Shown: positions 38,081 to 47,359, counted from the stretch's first letter. The stretch: DNA of 64,000 nt from Biformimicrobium ophioploci (GCF_030270605.1 NZ_BSYJ01000002.1:248001-312000), one strand, 5' to 3'. The notes: generated by a model from the letters alone, not told the origin. Program-made: numbers and translations.

Positions 38081-38557
38081 TCAGGTCCGGCCGGCCGCGG
38101 CGCCCTCGGTATGGGGTGGCTGCGGGGCGCGCTCTTCTTCCATGCCGAAGTCTTCCGCCAGGGTGCCCTTGGCGCCCGGCTCTTTCGGGGCCCAGTCGCG
38201 GGGCGGCTGGATATCGGCATCCTGGGCGATCTGTGCCGGGGATTCGCCCGCCTCCAGCATGGAGCGGCCGATGTCCTGGCTGGACAGGCGCAGTGCGCTG
38301 TTGGCCAGGTATTCGTGAACTTCGCGGTAGCTGTCGGTCAGGTTGCGCACCAGCTCGGAAGTCTGCTGGAAGTGTTCGTTGACCTGCAGCTGGAAGTCTT
38401 CCAGCTTGCTGTCCGCGTCCTTGAGACGCTCTTCCAGTTCCTCCGCGCGTGCGCGGTCGCCGCCGTCGCTGCTGTTGCGCAGCGCAAAGATTGCAATTGC
38501 CGCACCTGCGGCCACGCCGATCAGCACGGCGATGATTAAAGCGGTAGTCGAGTACAC
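38081..38557 (-). CDS. zapG: Z-ring associated protein ZapG (YhcB, DUF1043)
   Basis: A 158-residue inner-membrane protein with one N-terminal helix (ALIIAVLIGVAAGAAIAIFAL), a coiled-coil middle (RARAEELEERLKDADSKLEDFQLQVNEHFQQTSELV split across two heptad runs) and a disordered acidic tail. E. coli ZapG/YhcB links division and envelope growth. The start is GTG 38557, preceded by a strong AGGAGG; the longer frame has none. It lies near algW and zapE, as in E. coli. Confidence 0.9.
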   Translation of the reverse strand: MYSTTALIIAVLIGVAAGAAIAIFALRNSSDGGDRARAEELEERLKDADSKLEDFQLQVNEHFQQTSELVRNLTDSYREVHEYLANSALRLSSQDIGRSMLEAGESPAQIAQDADIQPPRDWAPKEPGAKGTLAEDFGMEEERAPQPPHTEGAAAGRT

Positions 38558-38719
38558 ATGTTCCTCCTGGTTTGCCGCTGTAACCACGGGTTTCCGTTCC
38601 CGTGTATTACGCCCGCCCATTCAGACTGGGTTTGTCTTAGACCGGGTTTGTCGTCCGGGATTCCGGTGACTTTGCGTTATTATACGCGATTCTGGAAACC
38701 CGCAGTGCAGTAAGCAAAC

Positions 38720-39415
38720 ATGACTGATCCAAATCATGCCACCGAGCAAGCTTCCAAGCCGTTCGTACAGGCTGAGCATAAAGAATTCATCCCTGGTCCG
38801 GTGGGCAAACTGGAACTGGTGGCCACCGCGCCCAAGGCTGACGGCCAATTCGCCGGTGCGGGACTGTTTGCGGTGGTGTGCCACCCCAACCCGCAGGGCG
38901 GCGGAACCATGAACAATAAAGTGGTCACGACCCTGGTGCGCGCGTACCGCGACCTGGGTATCCCGGCGGTGCGTTTCAATTGTCGCGGTGTGGGTGCCAG
39001 CGAGGGGCAGTTCGACAATGGCGTGGGCGAGGCGGACGATGCGGCCAGTGTTATCGCCTGGGCACGCGCCCAGTTGCCGGGCAGCAGGCTGCTGCTGGCC
39101 GGCTTTTCCTTTGGTACTGGCGTGGCTACCAATGCGGGCTTCGGCCAGCCTGACCTTGAGCACCTGTTGCTGGTGGCGCCGCCGGTGTCCAGGTACCCCT
39201 ATACCCGCGAGGGCCGTCTGCCGGCGCCGGCGCTGGTGTGCATGGGCACTGAGGACGAACTGGTTTCCCATCGTGAAGTCACCGAGTGGGTCGATCAGGT
39301 GCACTCGCCGCTTCTTTATAAGGAGTTCCCCGGGGTGTGCCATTTTTTCCATGGGCACCTGACCGATCTCAAGCGGGTCGCCAGCGAAGCGCTGATCCAG
39401 CACCTAGGCGCTTGA
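38720..39415 (+). CDS. Alpha/beta hydrolase
   Basis: A 231-residue alpha/beta-hydrolase fold protein. The nucleophile elbow is GFSFGTGVA, a likely catalytic Asp is in MGTEDELV, and a likely His is in VCHFFHGHL. CHPNPQGGGTMNNKVV near residue 50 is a signature of a small conserved bacterial family, often called hydrolase of the CocE/NonD or dienelactone type. There is no signal peptide, so it is cytoplasmic. The substrate is unknown. It lies 58 bases before zapE on the same strand and may be co-transcribed. Confidence 0.85.
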   Translation: MTDPNHATEQASKPFVQAEHKEFIPGPVGKLELVATAPKADGQFAGAGLFAVVCHPNPQGGGTMNNKVVTTLVRAYRDLGIPAVRFNCRGVGASEGQFDNGVGEADDAASVIAWARAQLPGSRLLLAGFSFGTGVATNAGFGQPDLEHLLLVAPPVSRYPYTREGRLPAPALVCMGTEDELVSHREVTEWVDQVHSPLLYKEFPGVCHFFHGHLTDLKRVASEALIQHLGA

Positions 39416-39473
39416 TTGCTGCCGGCGCTGCCGTTACATTGCCTGCCGATTTTTGGCACACAGCAGGGCCTAC

Positions 39474-40589
39474 ATGTCCGAGCAATCCCCCCTGACACCG
39501 CTGCAGCGATACGAGCACGACCTGACGCGCCCGGGGTTCCGCGCGGACCCGGCCCAGCGCGCTGCCGTTGAGGCGCTCGAGGACCTGTATCACCGATTAC
39601 TTCGCCATCGTGCCGCGCGCCAATCCCTGGTCGGTCGGTTCAAGTCCCGTTTTGGCACTACCGAAGTGGTGCAGGGCCTCTATTTCTGGGGCGGGGTCGG
39701 GCGCGGCAAGACCTACCTGATGGACAGCTTTTTCGAGTCGCTGCCGTTCGAGCAGAAGATGCGTGCCCACTTTCACCGCTTTATGCGCGAGGTGCATGCG
39801 GACCTGAAGCGTCTTGCCGGGCAGAAGAACCCGCTGGAGCAGGTTGCGGATGGCATCGCGGCGCGGGCGCAGGTGCTGTGTTTCGACGAGTTCTTCGTCT
39901 CCGATATCACCGATGCGATGATCCTTGCCGGCCTGATGGACGGGCTGTTCCGGCGCGGCGTTACCCTGGTGGCGACCTCCAATATAGTGCCGGACGGCCT
40001 CTACAAGGACGGCCTGCAGCGCGCGCGCTTCCTGCCGGCCATTGACCTGCTCAATCGCTATACGCAGGTGATCAATGTGGATGGCGGGGTGGATTATCGC
40101 CTGCGCGCGCTGGAGCAGGCGGAGCTATACCATGCGCCGCTGGATGCCGCCGCCAATGAGAGCCTGCAGGCGAGCTTTGACAGCCTGATTGTGGGTGGCT
40201 CCGAGGTGCACGAGGATATTGCGCTGGATATCGAGGGTCGCAGCATCACCGCCTATAGAGAAGCGGATGATGTGGCCTGGTTTGAATTCGAGGCGCTGTG
40301 CGATGGGCCGCGCTCGCAGAATGACTATATCGAGCTGGCCCGGGAATACCACGCAGTGCTGGTGGGCAATGTGCCGCAGTTCGATTCCTCCCGCGAGGAC
40401 CAGGCGCGGCGCTTTATCAATCTGGTCGACGAGTTCTATGACCGCTCCGTCAAGCTGGTGCTGTCGGCGGCGGTGCCGCTGGAGCAGCTCTATGCCGGCC
40501 AGCGGCTGATCTTCGAGTTTGAGCGGACGGTCAGTCGACTTCTTGAAATGCAGTCGCACGAGTACCTCGCCAGACCGCACAAACCCTAG
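39474..40589 (+). CDS. zapE: Cell division ATPase ZapE (AFG1-like)
   Basis: ZapE, 371 residues, is an AFG1/LACE1-like ATPase that in E. coli joins the Z-ring late in constriction and under stress. Walker A is GGVGRGKT (from residue 73), Walker B is VLCFDEFFVSDITDAM, and sensor 1 is VATSNIVPDGLYKDGLQR. The N-terminus TPLQRYEHDL is typical. ATG 39474 has AGGG upstream; seven extra upstream residues in frame are unlikely. It lies upstream of rplM-rpsI as in E. coli. Confidence 0.94.
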   Translation: MSEQSPLTPLQRYEHDLTRPGFRADPAQRAAVEALEDLYHRLLRHRAARQSLVGRFKSRFGTTEVVQGLYFWGGVGRGKTYLMDSFFESLPFEQKMRAHFHRFMREVHADLKRLAGQKNPLEQVADGIAARAQVLCFDEFFVSDITDAMILAGLMDGLFRRGVTLVATSNIVPDGLYKDGLQRARFLPAIDLLNRYTQVINVDGGVDYRLRALEQAELYHAPLDAAANESLQASFDSLIVGGSEVHEDIALDIEGRSITAYREADDVAWFEFEALCDGPRSQNDYIELAREYHAVLVGNVPQFDSSREDQARRFINLVDEFYDRSVKLVLSAAVPLEQLYAGQRLIFEFERTVSRLLEMQSHEYLARPHKP

Positions 40590-40623
40590 TGGCGGGGCGC
40601 ACGCCGAGGTGTCGGACCACCTT

Positions 40624-40641
40624 GTGCGCGACGGTTTCGAA
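40624..40641 (-). repeat. Fragment of the dispersed repeat
   Basis: GCGCGACGGTTTCGAAA is the exact complement of one end of copy A (positions 5949-5965). The rest of the element, including the GGAGCTACA core, is not recognisable. It begins 35 bases after the zapE stop, the same placement as the complete copies. Confidence 0.65.
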
Positions 40642-40712
40642 AAGCCAATTCCCGCGCCTGCTCAGCCGCATCAACCGTAATTCGGCGTTGTCCGAAAATT
40701 CAGCAATACTAC

Positions 40713-40741
40713 TTGAAATGGGTGCGCCTCGCGTGTAGGAT
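40713..40741 (+). promoter_or_regulatory. Promoter of rplM-rpsI
   Basis: TTGAAA (40713-40718), a 17-base spacer and TAGGAT (40736-40741) form a good sigma-70 promoter. It is followed by GC-rich TCGCGCTC, a discriminator of the kind seen at stringently controlled ribosomal promoters. A short hairpin (CCCCGG-AT-TCCGGGG, near 40765-40781) lies in the leader before the rplM start and may take part in L13 feedback control. Confidence 0.6.
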
Positions 40742-40798
40742 TCGCGCTCTTTTGTGGAGAGACCCCCGGATTCCGGGGTATTTACAGGTGTTTATAAC

Positions 40799-41227
40799 AT
40801 GAAGACATACAGTGCAAAGCCGGAAGCGGTAACCCGCGACTGGTACATTATTGACGCTGCAGACAAGACTCTGGGTCGGCTGTCGACCGAGATCGCGACA
40901 CGTCTGCGTGGCAAGCACAAGCCTGAATATACTCCCCACGTGGACACCGGCGACTACATCGTAGTCATCAACGTGGAGAAGATCCGCGTTACCGGTAAAA
41001 AAGCAACGGACAAGATCTACCACAGCCACACCGGCTACCCTGGTGGTCTGAAATCCATCAGTTTTGAAAAGCTGATCGAGAAAGCTCCGGAGCGCACTCT
41101 GCAGTCTGCTGTTAAAGGCATGCTGCCGCGTGGTCCACTGGGACGAGCCATGTTCAAGAAGCTGAAAATCTACTCTGGCAGCGAGCATCCGCACGCCGCT
41201 CAGCAACCAAAAGAACTGGCACTTTAA
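40799..41227 (+). CDS. rplM: 50S ribosomal protein L13
   Basis: L13, 142 residues, an early-assembling protein of the large subunit. Family stretches are [49 protein letters not shown] and the ending [19 protein letters not shown] longer frame exists but ATG 40799 gives the standard N-terminus. It is first of the two-gene rplM-rpsI operon, 15 bases before rpsI. In E. coli L13 represses this operon. Confidence 0.98.
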   Translation: MKTYSAKPEAVTRDWYIIDAADKTLGRLSTEIATRLRGKHKPEYTPHVDTGDYIVVINVEKIRVTGKKATDKIYHSHTGYPGGLKSISFEKLIEKAPERTLQSAVKGMLPRGPLGRAMFKKLKIYSGSEHPHAAQQPKELAL

Positions 41228-41242
41228 GCGGGGCATTAGAAA

Positions 41243-41635
41243 ATGGCAGCTACACAATATTACGGAACCGGTCGTCGTAAGACTTCCACCGCGCGCGTTT
41301 TCCTGACCCAGGGCGCCGGTAACATCACTATCAATGGCCGTTCCATCGACGAGTACTTCGGTCGCGAAGTTGCTCGCATGATCGTTCGTCAGCCGCTCGA
41401 GCTGATCGACATGACTGAGAAGTTCGACATCAACGTTACTGTAAAGGGCGGTGGTTCCTTCGGTCAGGCGGGTGCTATCCGTCACGGCCTGACCCGCGCA
41501 CTGATGCAGTACGATGAAGCCAACCGTCCTCCGCTGCGTGCCGCTGGTTTTGTTACCCGCGACGCACGTGAAGTTGAGCGTAAGAAAGTTGGTCTGCGCA
41601 AAGCACGTAAGAAGCCGCAATTCTCCAAGCGTTAA
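41243..41635 (+). CDS. rpsI: 30S ribosomal protein S9
   Basis: S9, 130 residues. The N-terminus [20 protein letters not shown] and the C-terminal tail [12 protein letters not shown], whose last Lys-Arg reaches the P-site tRNA, are complete. It is the second gene of the operon and is followed by a strong terminator. Confidence 0.98.
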   Translation: MAATQYYGTGRRKTSTARVFLTQGAGNITINGRSIDEYFGREVARMIVRQPLELIDMTEKFDINVTVKGGGSFGQAGAIRHGLTRALMQYDEANRPPLRAAGFVTRDAREVERKKVGLRKARKKPQFSKR

Positions 41636-41958
41636 TTCGCAGCTTCAAAATGGCCCGGCACTTGCCGGGCTTTTTTTTGCCCGGAATTCGTGTTTTTGGC
41701 GTAGAATTGTGCGCCACCCGCCGGGCCCAATTTGCATTTTGCGAGAAAGTACAAAAAGTGACCGAACTTGTATAAAGAGGGCATTTTCTTTAACATGTCG
41801 CGGCTTTTTAGTGCCCCTTTTCGGGGTGGGTTATAACAATACCTATAGCTAGTTGTCGGTTTTTTGGGGAATTCTGCGCGCGCAGCCATATTTTAGGGGG
41901 GTTGGGTGAAGCGGGTTCCGTTGGGCCAGCGAATACGCTGTGATGGGAGATTAGCGTC
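41636..41958. other. Intergenic region rpsI/petA
   Basis: This 323-base stretch holds the rpsI terminator (41653-41678). Further right is a CCCC-TTTT-CGGGG hairpin near 41815 and AT-rich sequence that probably contains the petA promoter. No gene with a plausible ribosome site and composition was seen. Confidence 0.55.
41653..41678 (+). terminator. Rho-independent terminator of rplM-rpsI
   Basis: GCCCGGC, loop ACTT, GCCGGGC, then eight T. It starts 17 bases after the rpsI stop. Confidence 0.92.
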
Positions 41959-42558
41959 ATGAGTGATGGCGGAGTGAATGTAGGTCGGCGTCGGTTCCTG
42001 ACGGCCGCTACCTGTGTCGTGGGTGGTGCAGGTGCAGTCGGTGTTGCCGTACCTTTCGTGGCATCCTGGAATCCGAGTGCCAAGGCCAAGGCCGCAGGTG
42101 CACCGGTCAAGTACAACATCAGCAAGCTGGAGCCGGGCCAGATGGTCACTGTCGAATGGCAGGGCAAGCCGGTGTACGTGGTACGTCGCACCAAGGACGC
42201 GCTGGACAACCTGGCTGCCATCGAGGGCAACCTGCGTGACCCGAGTTCCGAAGAATCCAAACAGCCGGAATATGTCGACCCCAAGACCCGTTCCATCAAG
42301 GGTGAGACCCTGGTCCTGCTGGGCCTGTGTACTCACCTCGGTTGTGCCCCGATGTACCGCCCGGAAGTGGGCGCCGCAGACCTCGGTGGTGACGAGTGGA
42401 TGGGTGGCTTCTTCTGCCCGTGCCACGGTTCCAAGTTCGACCTCGCAGGCCGCGTGTACCAGGGTGTACCGGCGCCAATCAACCTCGAGGTTCCACCTTA
42501 CTCGTATGAAAGCGACGATGTGATCGTTATTGGTCTGGATGAGGGGGCTGCAGCATGA
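41959..42558 (+). CDS. petA: Ubiquinol-cytochrome c reductase iron-sulfur subunit (Rieske)
   Basis: The Rieske protein of the bc1 complex, 199 residues. It moves electrons from ubiquinol to cytochrome c1. A twin-arginine signal-anchor (GRRRFLTAATCVVGGAGAVGVAVPF) is uncleaved in this family. The cluster-binding boxes are CTHLGC (124-129) and CPCHGS (153-158); Cys124, His126, Cys153 and His156 should bind the [2Fe-2S] cluster, with Cys129-Cys155 as disulfide. It overlaps the next gene by ATGA, so the two are translationally coupled. Confidence 0.97.
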   Translation: MSDGGVNVGRRRFLTAATCVVGGAGAVGVAVPFVASWNPSAKAKAAGAPVKYNISKLEPGQMVTVEWQGKPVYVVRRTKDALDNLAAIEGNLRDPSSEESKQPEYVDPKTRSIKGETLVLLGLCTHLGCAPMYRPEVGAADLGGDEWMGGFFCPCHGSKFDLAGRVYQGVPAPINLEVPPYSYESDDVIVIGLDEGAAA

Positions 42559-44597
42559 GTTGGCTAAAAGGTCTCGGCGACTGGGTTGATGCGCGTCTGC
42601 CTATCTACCGCGCGTGGGACACCCACATGGGCAAGTACTACGCGCCCAAGAACTTCAATTTCTGGTATTTCTTCGGGGTTTTCTCCCTGCTGGTGCTGGT
42701 AAACCAGCTGCTGACCGGTATCTGGCTGGTGATGAGCTACTCGCCGACTGCCGAGGAAGCTTTCGCCTCCGTTGAATACATCATGCGTGATGTGGAGATG
42801 GGCTGGCTGATACGCTACCTGCACTCCACGGGCGCGTCCGCCTTCTTCGTGGTGGTTTACCTGCACATGTTCCGTGGCCTGCTGTATGGCTCCTATAAGC
42901 CGCCGCGCGAGCTGGTGTGGATCTTCGGTATGTGTATCTACCTGGTGCTGATGGCAGAGGCCTTCATGGGCTACGTACTGCCGTGGGGCCAGATGTCCTA
43001 CTGGGGCGCACAGGTAATCGTTTCCCTGTTCGGTGCCGTCCCGGTGGTGGGTGAGGACCTGGTCCAGTGGATTCGCGGTGATTACCTGATTTCCGGTATT
43101 ACCCTGACCCGCTTCTTCTCCCTGCACGTGATTGCGCTGCCGCTGGTTCTGGTAATGCTGGTGGTACTGCATATCCTCGCACTGCACGAAGTGGGTTCCA
43201 ATAACCCGGACGGCGTAGAGATCAAGAAGAACAAGGATGAAAACGGCATCCCGAAAGACGGTATCCCGTTCCACCCGTACTTCACCGTGCATGACCTGGT
43301 GGGTATTGCGGTATTCCTGTTCGTGTTCTGTATCGTGGTGTTCTTCTTCCCGGAAATGGGCGGCTTCTTCCTTGAATACGCCAACTTCGAGGAAGCAAAC
43401 CCGCTGAAGACCCCGGAACATATTGCGCCGGTCTGGTACTTCACGCCGTTCTACGCAATCCTGCGTGCGGTGACCTTCGACATCGGTCCGTTCACTTCGA
43501 AGTTCCTCGGCCTGGTGGCCATGGGCGCGGCGATCGCGATCCTGTTCGTACTGCCGTGGCTGGACAAGAGCCCGGTGAAGTCCATGCGCTACAAGGGCAA
43601 CTTCAGCCGCTTCGCGCTGCTGGTGTTCGCAGCGGCATTCATCATCCTGGGTTACCTGGGTGTGAAGGCGCCGACCGACGGTCGCACCATGCTGGCCCAG
43701 ATTTGTACCGTGATCTACTTCGCGTACTTCATCGGCATGCCGTTCTGGACCGCGCGTGAGAAGTGCCAGCCTGAGCCGACCCGCGTAACCAGCCCGGACG
43801 GCGGCAAGTCTGCGCTTGCCCTGATTGGCGGCATCATCGTGGTGGCGCTGCTGACCGTGATCCCGATCAAGGCAGTGGGTGCGACCAGCAACGTCCAGCT
43901 CGACGCAATCGAGCTGGACCAGACTGACAAGGCTTCCCTGCAGAACGGTGCCAAGTACTTCGTCAACTACTGCATGGGCTGTCACAGCGCCAACTTCTCC
44001 CGCTGGGAGCGCGTGGCTGACGACCTGGGTATCCCGCACGAGCTGATGATGGAGAACCTGGTCCTTGGTGACCACAAGATCGGTAACCTGATGGAAATCT
44101 CCATGGACCCGAAAGAGTCCAAGGCCTGGTTCGGCGCTACCCCGCCGGACCTGACCCTGAGCGCCCGTTCGCGCTCCCCGGAGTGGCTGTACACCTACCT
44201 GCGCGGCTTCTACCGCGACGACAGCCGTCCGACCGGTGTGAACAACAAGGTTTTCGACAAGGTCGCAATGCCGCACGTACTGCTCGAGCTGCAGGGCCTG
44301 CAGGAATGCGCGCCTGGCCCGAAGATGGACCACGGCAAGGTTGTACGCGACGAGCTGGGTAACCCGATCATGGATGAATCCGGCTGCGGCAGCCTGGTTG
44401 TAGGCGACGTGAAAGGTTCCATGACCCCGGAAGAGTACGACAAGGCCATGTATGACCTGGTCAACTTTATGGAGTACATTGCAGAGCCCATGCAGGAAGA
44501 GCGCAAGCGCATCGGTTTCTATGTGCTGGCCTTCATCCTGGTGTTCTTCATCTTTGCCTGGCTCCTCAACCGTGAGTACTGGAAAGACGTACATTAA
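42555..44597 (+). CDS. Cytochrome b-cytochrome c1 fusion protein of the bc1 complex
   Basis: A single 680-residue frame encodes both remaining bc1 subunits. Residues 1 to about 405 are cytochrome b with eight helices (PWGQMSYWGAQVIVSLFGAVP, heme His in the second and fourth helices, and the Qo PEW-like region). A hydrophobic segment (ALIGGIIVVALLTVIPIKAVGA, about 422-443) follows and could serve as the signal sequence of the c1 part. The c1 part has the heme site CMGCH (473-477) and the C-terminal anchor (VLAFILVFFIFAWLLN). In Bradyrhizobium such a fusion (fbcH) is cut after synthesis; Pseudomonas has separate genes. No frame break is visible. Confidence 0.93.
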   Translation: MSWLKGLGDWVDARLPIYRAWDTHMGKYYAPKNFNFWYFFGVFSLLVLVNQLLTGIWLVMSYSPTAEEAFASVEYIMRDVEMGWLIRYLHSTGASAFFVVVYLHMFRGLLYGSYKPPRELVWIFGMCIYLVLMAEAFMGYVLPWGQMSYWGAQVIVSLFGAVPVVGEDLVQWIRGDYLISGITLTRFFSLHVIALPLVLVMLVVLHILALHEVGSNNPDGVEIKKNKDENGIPKDGIPFHPYFTVHDLVGIAVFLFVFCIVVFFFPEMGGFFLEYANFEEANPLKTPEHIAPVWYFTPFYAILRAVTFDIGPFTSKFLGLVAMGAAIAILFVLPWLDKSPVKSMRYKGNFSRFALLVFAAAFIILGYLGVKAPTDGRTMLAQICTVIYFAYFIGMPFWTAREKCQPEPTRVTSPDGGKSALALIGGIIVVALLTVIPIKAVGATSNVQLDAIELDQTDKASLQNGAKYFVNYCMGCHSANFSRWERVADDLGIPHELMMENLVLGDHKIGNLMEISMDPKESKAWFGATPPDLTLSARSRSPEWLYTYLRGFYRDDSRPTGVNNKVFDKVAMPHVLLELQGLQECAPGPKMDHGKVVRDELGNPIMDESGCGSLVVGDVKGSMTPEEYDKAMYDLVNFMEYIAEPMQEERKRIGFYVLAFILVFFIFAWLLNREYWKDVH

Positions 44598-44614
44598 TCG
44601 GTAAGCACGGTTTT

Positions 44615-44654
44615 ACGGGCGGTTGACCTGTGTCTGCCGCCCGTTTGCATTTTT
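44615..44654 (+). terminator. Probable terminator after the bc1 operon
   Basis: ACGGGCGG and CCGCCCGT form an eight-base stem around a 14-base loop, followed by TTGCATTTTT. The loop is long but the T tract and position, 18 bases after the stop, fit. Confidence 0.55.
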
Positions 44655-44717
44655 ACAGTTACCAACTATTCGTATGGCCCTGCCATACTGAAGCGAAATA
44701 ATTTGAGGTAGTGTCCA

Positions 44718-45347
44718 ATGGGTGTGCCGACTAACAAGCGCTCTTCCATGACCTTCTTTTCCGATGGTCGTGACCATTACAGCCACCGCGTGCGTATCGT
44801 ACTGGCGGAAAAAGGTGTTTCCGTCGAAATCATCGACGTGGACCCGGTCGACAAGCCCGCCGAACTGGCGGACATGAATCCCTACAACTCCCTGCCGACC
44901 CTGGTGGACCGCGAGCTGGTGCTCTACGAGACCAAGGTCATGATGGAGTACCTGGACGAGCGCTTCCCGCACCCGCCGCTGCTGCCGGTCTACCCGGTTG
45001 CGCGTGCGCAGAGCCGCCAGATCATGCACCGCATCGAGCGCGACTGGTGCCCGCTGGTGGACAAGATCCTTGCCGGTGGCAAGGAAGCGACGGCCGCGCG
45101 CAAAGAGCTGCGCGACAGCCTGGTCGGCATTGCGCCGATGTTCAACGACCTGCCGTACTTCTTTAACGAGGAGTTCTCTCTGGTGGATTGCTGCATGGCA
45201 CCGTTGCTGTGGCGCCTGGAGCAGTTCGAAATCGCGCTGCCGAAGACCAAGCAGGCCAAGCCGCTGCTGGATTACATGGATCGCCTGTTCTCTCGTGAAG
45301 CTTTCCAGGAGAGCCTCACCGAGTATGAAAAAGAGATGAGAAGTTGA
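44718..45347 (+). CDS. sspA: Stringent starvation protein A
   Basis: SspA, 209 residues, is a glutathione-transferase-like protein without GST activity that binds RNA polymerase and affects stationary-phase and virulence gene expression. The thioredoxin-like N-domain ([24 protein letters not shown]) and the surface PHP-type motif region ([19 protein letters not shown]) are present. The helical C-domain follows. It is upstream of sspB, 16 bases away, the usual two-gene operon, and follows the bc1 genes as in Pseudomonas. Confidence 0.95.
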   Translation: MGVPTNKRSSMTFFSDGRDHYSHRVRIVLAEKGVSVEIIDVDPVDKPAELADMNPYNSLPTLVDRELVLYETKVMMEYLDERFPHPPLLPVYPVARAQSRQIMHRIERDWCPLVDKILAGGKEATAARKELRDSLVGIAPMFNDLPYFFNEEFSLVDCCMAPLLWRLEQFEIALPKTKQAKPLLDYMDRLFSREAFQESLTEYEKEMRS

Positions 45348-45363
45348 TACAGGCGGGCGCGCT

Positions 45364-45777
45364 GTGAAAAAGCCGGAAATGACCTCCAATCGGCCCTATA
45401 TCATCCGGGCGTTCTACGAGTGGATTTCAGAAAACAAGTGCACCCCTTATATCCTGGTGGATTCGCACCTGCCGGGCGTACTGGTGCCGCAACAGCATGT
45501 GAATGAGGACGGCCAGATTGTTCTGAATATCTCCGAGACTGCGGTCTCCGGGCTCACCATGGACAACTACGCCATCCGCTTCAATGCCCGCTTCGGCGGC
45601 GTGCCCACGGATATCCAGGTGCCGGTTGGTGCCGTGATCGGAATCTATGCGCGCGAGAATGGCCAGGGCATGGTGTTCGAGGCGGAAGAAACGCCGGAGC
45701 CACCGGAGCCGACGCCGCCCACCAGTCTCGCCGATAAAAAGCCCGGCAAACGGCCGGCATTGCGCGTGGTGAAATAA
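45364..45777 (+). CDS. sspB: ClpXP protease specificity-enhancing factor SspB
   Basis: SspB, 137 residues, binds the SsrA tag on stalled-translation products and delivers them to ClpXP. The tag-binding domain shows RPYIIRAFYEWISENKCTPY, VLNISETAVSGL and RFNARFGGVPTDIQVPVGAV. A flexible Pro/Glu-rich linker ends in the ClpX-binding motif RPALRVVK. The start is GTG 45364 or ATG 45379; the former has AGGCGGG upstream and gives the E. coli-like N-terminal length. Confidence 0.95.
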   Translation: MKKPEMTSNRPYIIRAFYEWISENKCTPYILVDSHLPGVLVPQQHVNEDGQIVLNISETAVSGLTMDNYAIRFNARFGGVPTDIQVPVGAVIGIYARENGQGMVFEAEETPEPPEPTPPTSLADKKPGKRPALRVVK

Positions 45778-45975
45778 GCCGCGTCATTTCAACAGGGGCC
45801 CGTTCTCTCCGGGCCTCTGTCGCCTCCCGCCTTTTCTCCCCTCCATTATTTTTATAATTACTGTTTTTATCGCGGCTGCTGGTTATTTCTATTGCTTATT
45901 GGTCAATCGATTGCCGCTCCCCAATACTGCTACCAATGCGCGTGAAATTCACTTTGCAAATAAAGGCAGGCTGCG

Positions 45976-46590
45976 ATGGGAATACTTAGTCACACTGTGG
46001 GCATCTTTACCCACCCCGACCGTGAGTGGCAGAAAATCAGGGAAGATCACGACTCGGTAGGGCACCTGTTCCTCACCCATGTACCAATCCTGGCCCTGAT
46101 ACCGGTTGTCAGTTTCTACATCGGGGTTACGCAGTTCGGCTTTGATGTGGGCGACACCCACCGCAAACTGACCCCCGGCAGCGCGCTCTCCCTGAGCATC
46201 CTGACCTATGCGGCGATACTGGCCGGCGTATATATTTTTGGCGAGTTCATTCACTGGATGGCACGCACCTATGGTGTGGAAGGGGATGAGGACACCCTCC
46301 GCTACGAAAGCCACGCACTGGCAGTATTTGTGACAACGCCCATCTTCCTGGTGGGGTTTGTCGGGCTCTACCCGGACCTCTGGGTCAACGCCGTGGTGAC
46401 ACTGCTCGCTGCCTGTTACTCCATCTACCTGCTTTACGAGGGCATTCCGATCCTGATGAACATCGATAAGGAGCGCGCGTTTATGTACGCCTCCTCGGTG
46501 GTCACCATCGGGCTGGTGCTGCTGGTGATCGTGCGGATCGGCACGGTGATCCTGTGGTTGCTGGGTTTCCAGCCGATCTATACCGATTAG
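45976..46590 (+). CDS. Yip1 domain membrane protein
   Basis: A 204-residue inner-membrane protein with about five helices and a Yip1-like layout: GIFTHPDREWQKIRED at the start, then helices near 38-52, 70-90, 110-130, 135-150 and 165-190. Bacterial Yip1 proteins have no settled function. It is inserted between sspB and ahpC, a place that holds neither gene in Pseudomonas. It is monocistronic: 198 bases upstream are free of genes and a strong terminator follows. Confidence 0.82.
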   Translation: MGILSHTVGIFTHPDREWQKIREDHDSVGHLFLTHVPILALIPVVSFYIGVTQFGFDVGDTHRKLTPGSALSLSILTYAAILAGVYIFGEFIHWMARTYGVEGDEDTLRYESHALAVFVTTPIFLVGFVGLYPDLWVNAVVTLLAACYSIYLLYEGIPILMNIDKERAFMYASSVVTIGLVLLVIVRIGTVILWLLGFQPIYTD

Positions 46591-46621
46591 TCCCCGTATC
46601 CCCTAACGCTCCGCTAGAAAG

Positions 46622-46646
46622 ACCGCGCCACTGGCGCGGTTTTTTT
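46622..46646 (+). terminator. Rho-independent terminator after the Yip1 gene
   Basis: ACCGCGCC, loop ACT, GGCGCGGT with six further T. It separates the Yip1 gene from ahpC. Confidence 0.92.
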
Positions 46647-46792
46647 GTGTGCATCAGGCTTTACGATCGATTTTTTAGATCACGGCTATAAATTTAATTA
46701 AATTTAATTAATTGCTGCTTCTTAATAGTATTTCTTCGTGCCCGCGGGACTGCCCGCGAAATTACGAAAGCCAACGAGCAAGGAGAAATACC

Positions 46793-47359
46793 ATGTCCCA
46801 CTATATCGGCAACAGCATCCAGCCGTTTACCGCCAAGGCCTACCAGACCGGCGACTTTCTTGATGTGTCCAGCGAAGACCTGAAGGGCAAGTGGTCTGTG
46901 CTGTTCTTCTACCCGGCGGACTTCACCTTTGTATGTCCGACCGAGCTGGGTGACCTTGCGGATAACTATGCGGAGTTCCAGAAACTGGGTGTGGAAATCT
47001 ATTCCGTCTCCACGGACACTCACTTCACCCACAAGGCCTGGCACGATACCTCCGACACCATCGGCAAGATCCGCTTCCCGATGCTCGCGGATCCGACAGG
47101 CAAGCTGACCCGTGACTTTGGCGTGATGATCGAGGAAGAGGGCATCGCCGAGCGCGGTACCTTCGTGATCGACCCGGAGGGCCGTATCCAGATTGTGGAA
47201 ATCAATGCTGGCGGTATTGGGCGTAACGCCAGTGAGCTGCTGCGGAAGATCAAGGCGGCCCAGTACATCGCCGCCCACCCGGGTGAAGTGTGCCCGGCGA
47301 AGTGGGAAGAGGGCGAAGAGACCCTGGCGCCTTCCCTGGACCTGGTCGGCAAGATCTAA
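46793..47359 (+). CDS. ahpC: Alkyl hydroperoxide reductase subunit C
   Basis: AhpC, 188 residues, is a typical two-cysteine peroxiredoxin that scavenges H2O2, organic peroxides and peroxynitrite. The peroxidatic Cys48 is in FTFVCPTE and the resolving Cys167 in [11 protein letters not shown] 46793 has a clear AAGGAG site; the frame upstream of it is not coding. AhpF, its reductase, follows 97 bases later. I looked for an OxyR site upstream but could not support one. Confidence 0.97.
   Translation: MSHYIGNSIQPFTAKAYQTGDFLDVSSEDLKGKWSVLFFYPADFTFVCPTELGDLADNYAEFQKLGVEIYSVSTDTHFTHKAWHDTSDTIGKIRFPMLADPTGKLTRDFGVMIEEEGIAERGTFVIDPEGRIQIVEINAGGIGRNASELLRKIKAAQYIAAHPGEVCPAKWEEGEETLAPSLDLVGKI

Noticed and set aside
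42564-44594. 676-codon minus-strand frame opposite the cytochrome b-c1 gene
   Set aside because: Its His, Gln, Arg and Val bias results from codon bias of the real gene; no domain or start signal.
46660-46760. OxyR site upstream of ahpC
   Set aside because: AT-rich sequence has scattered ATAG/CTAT-like tetramers, but their spacing does not fit the OxyR pattern.
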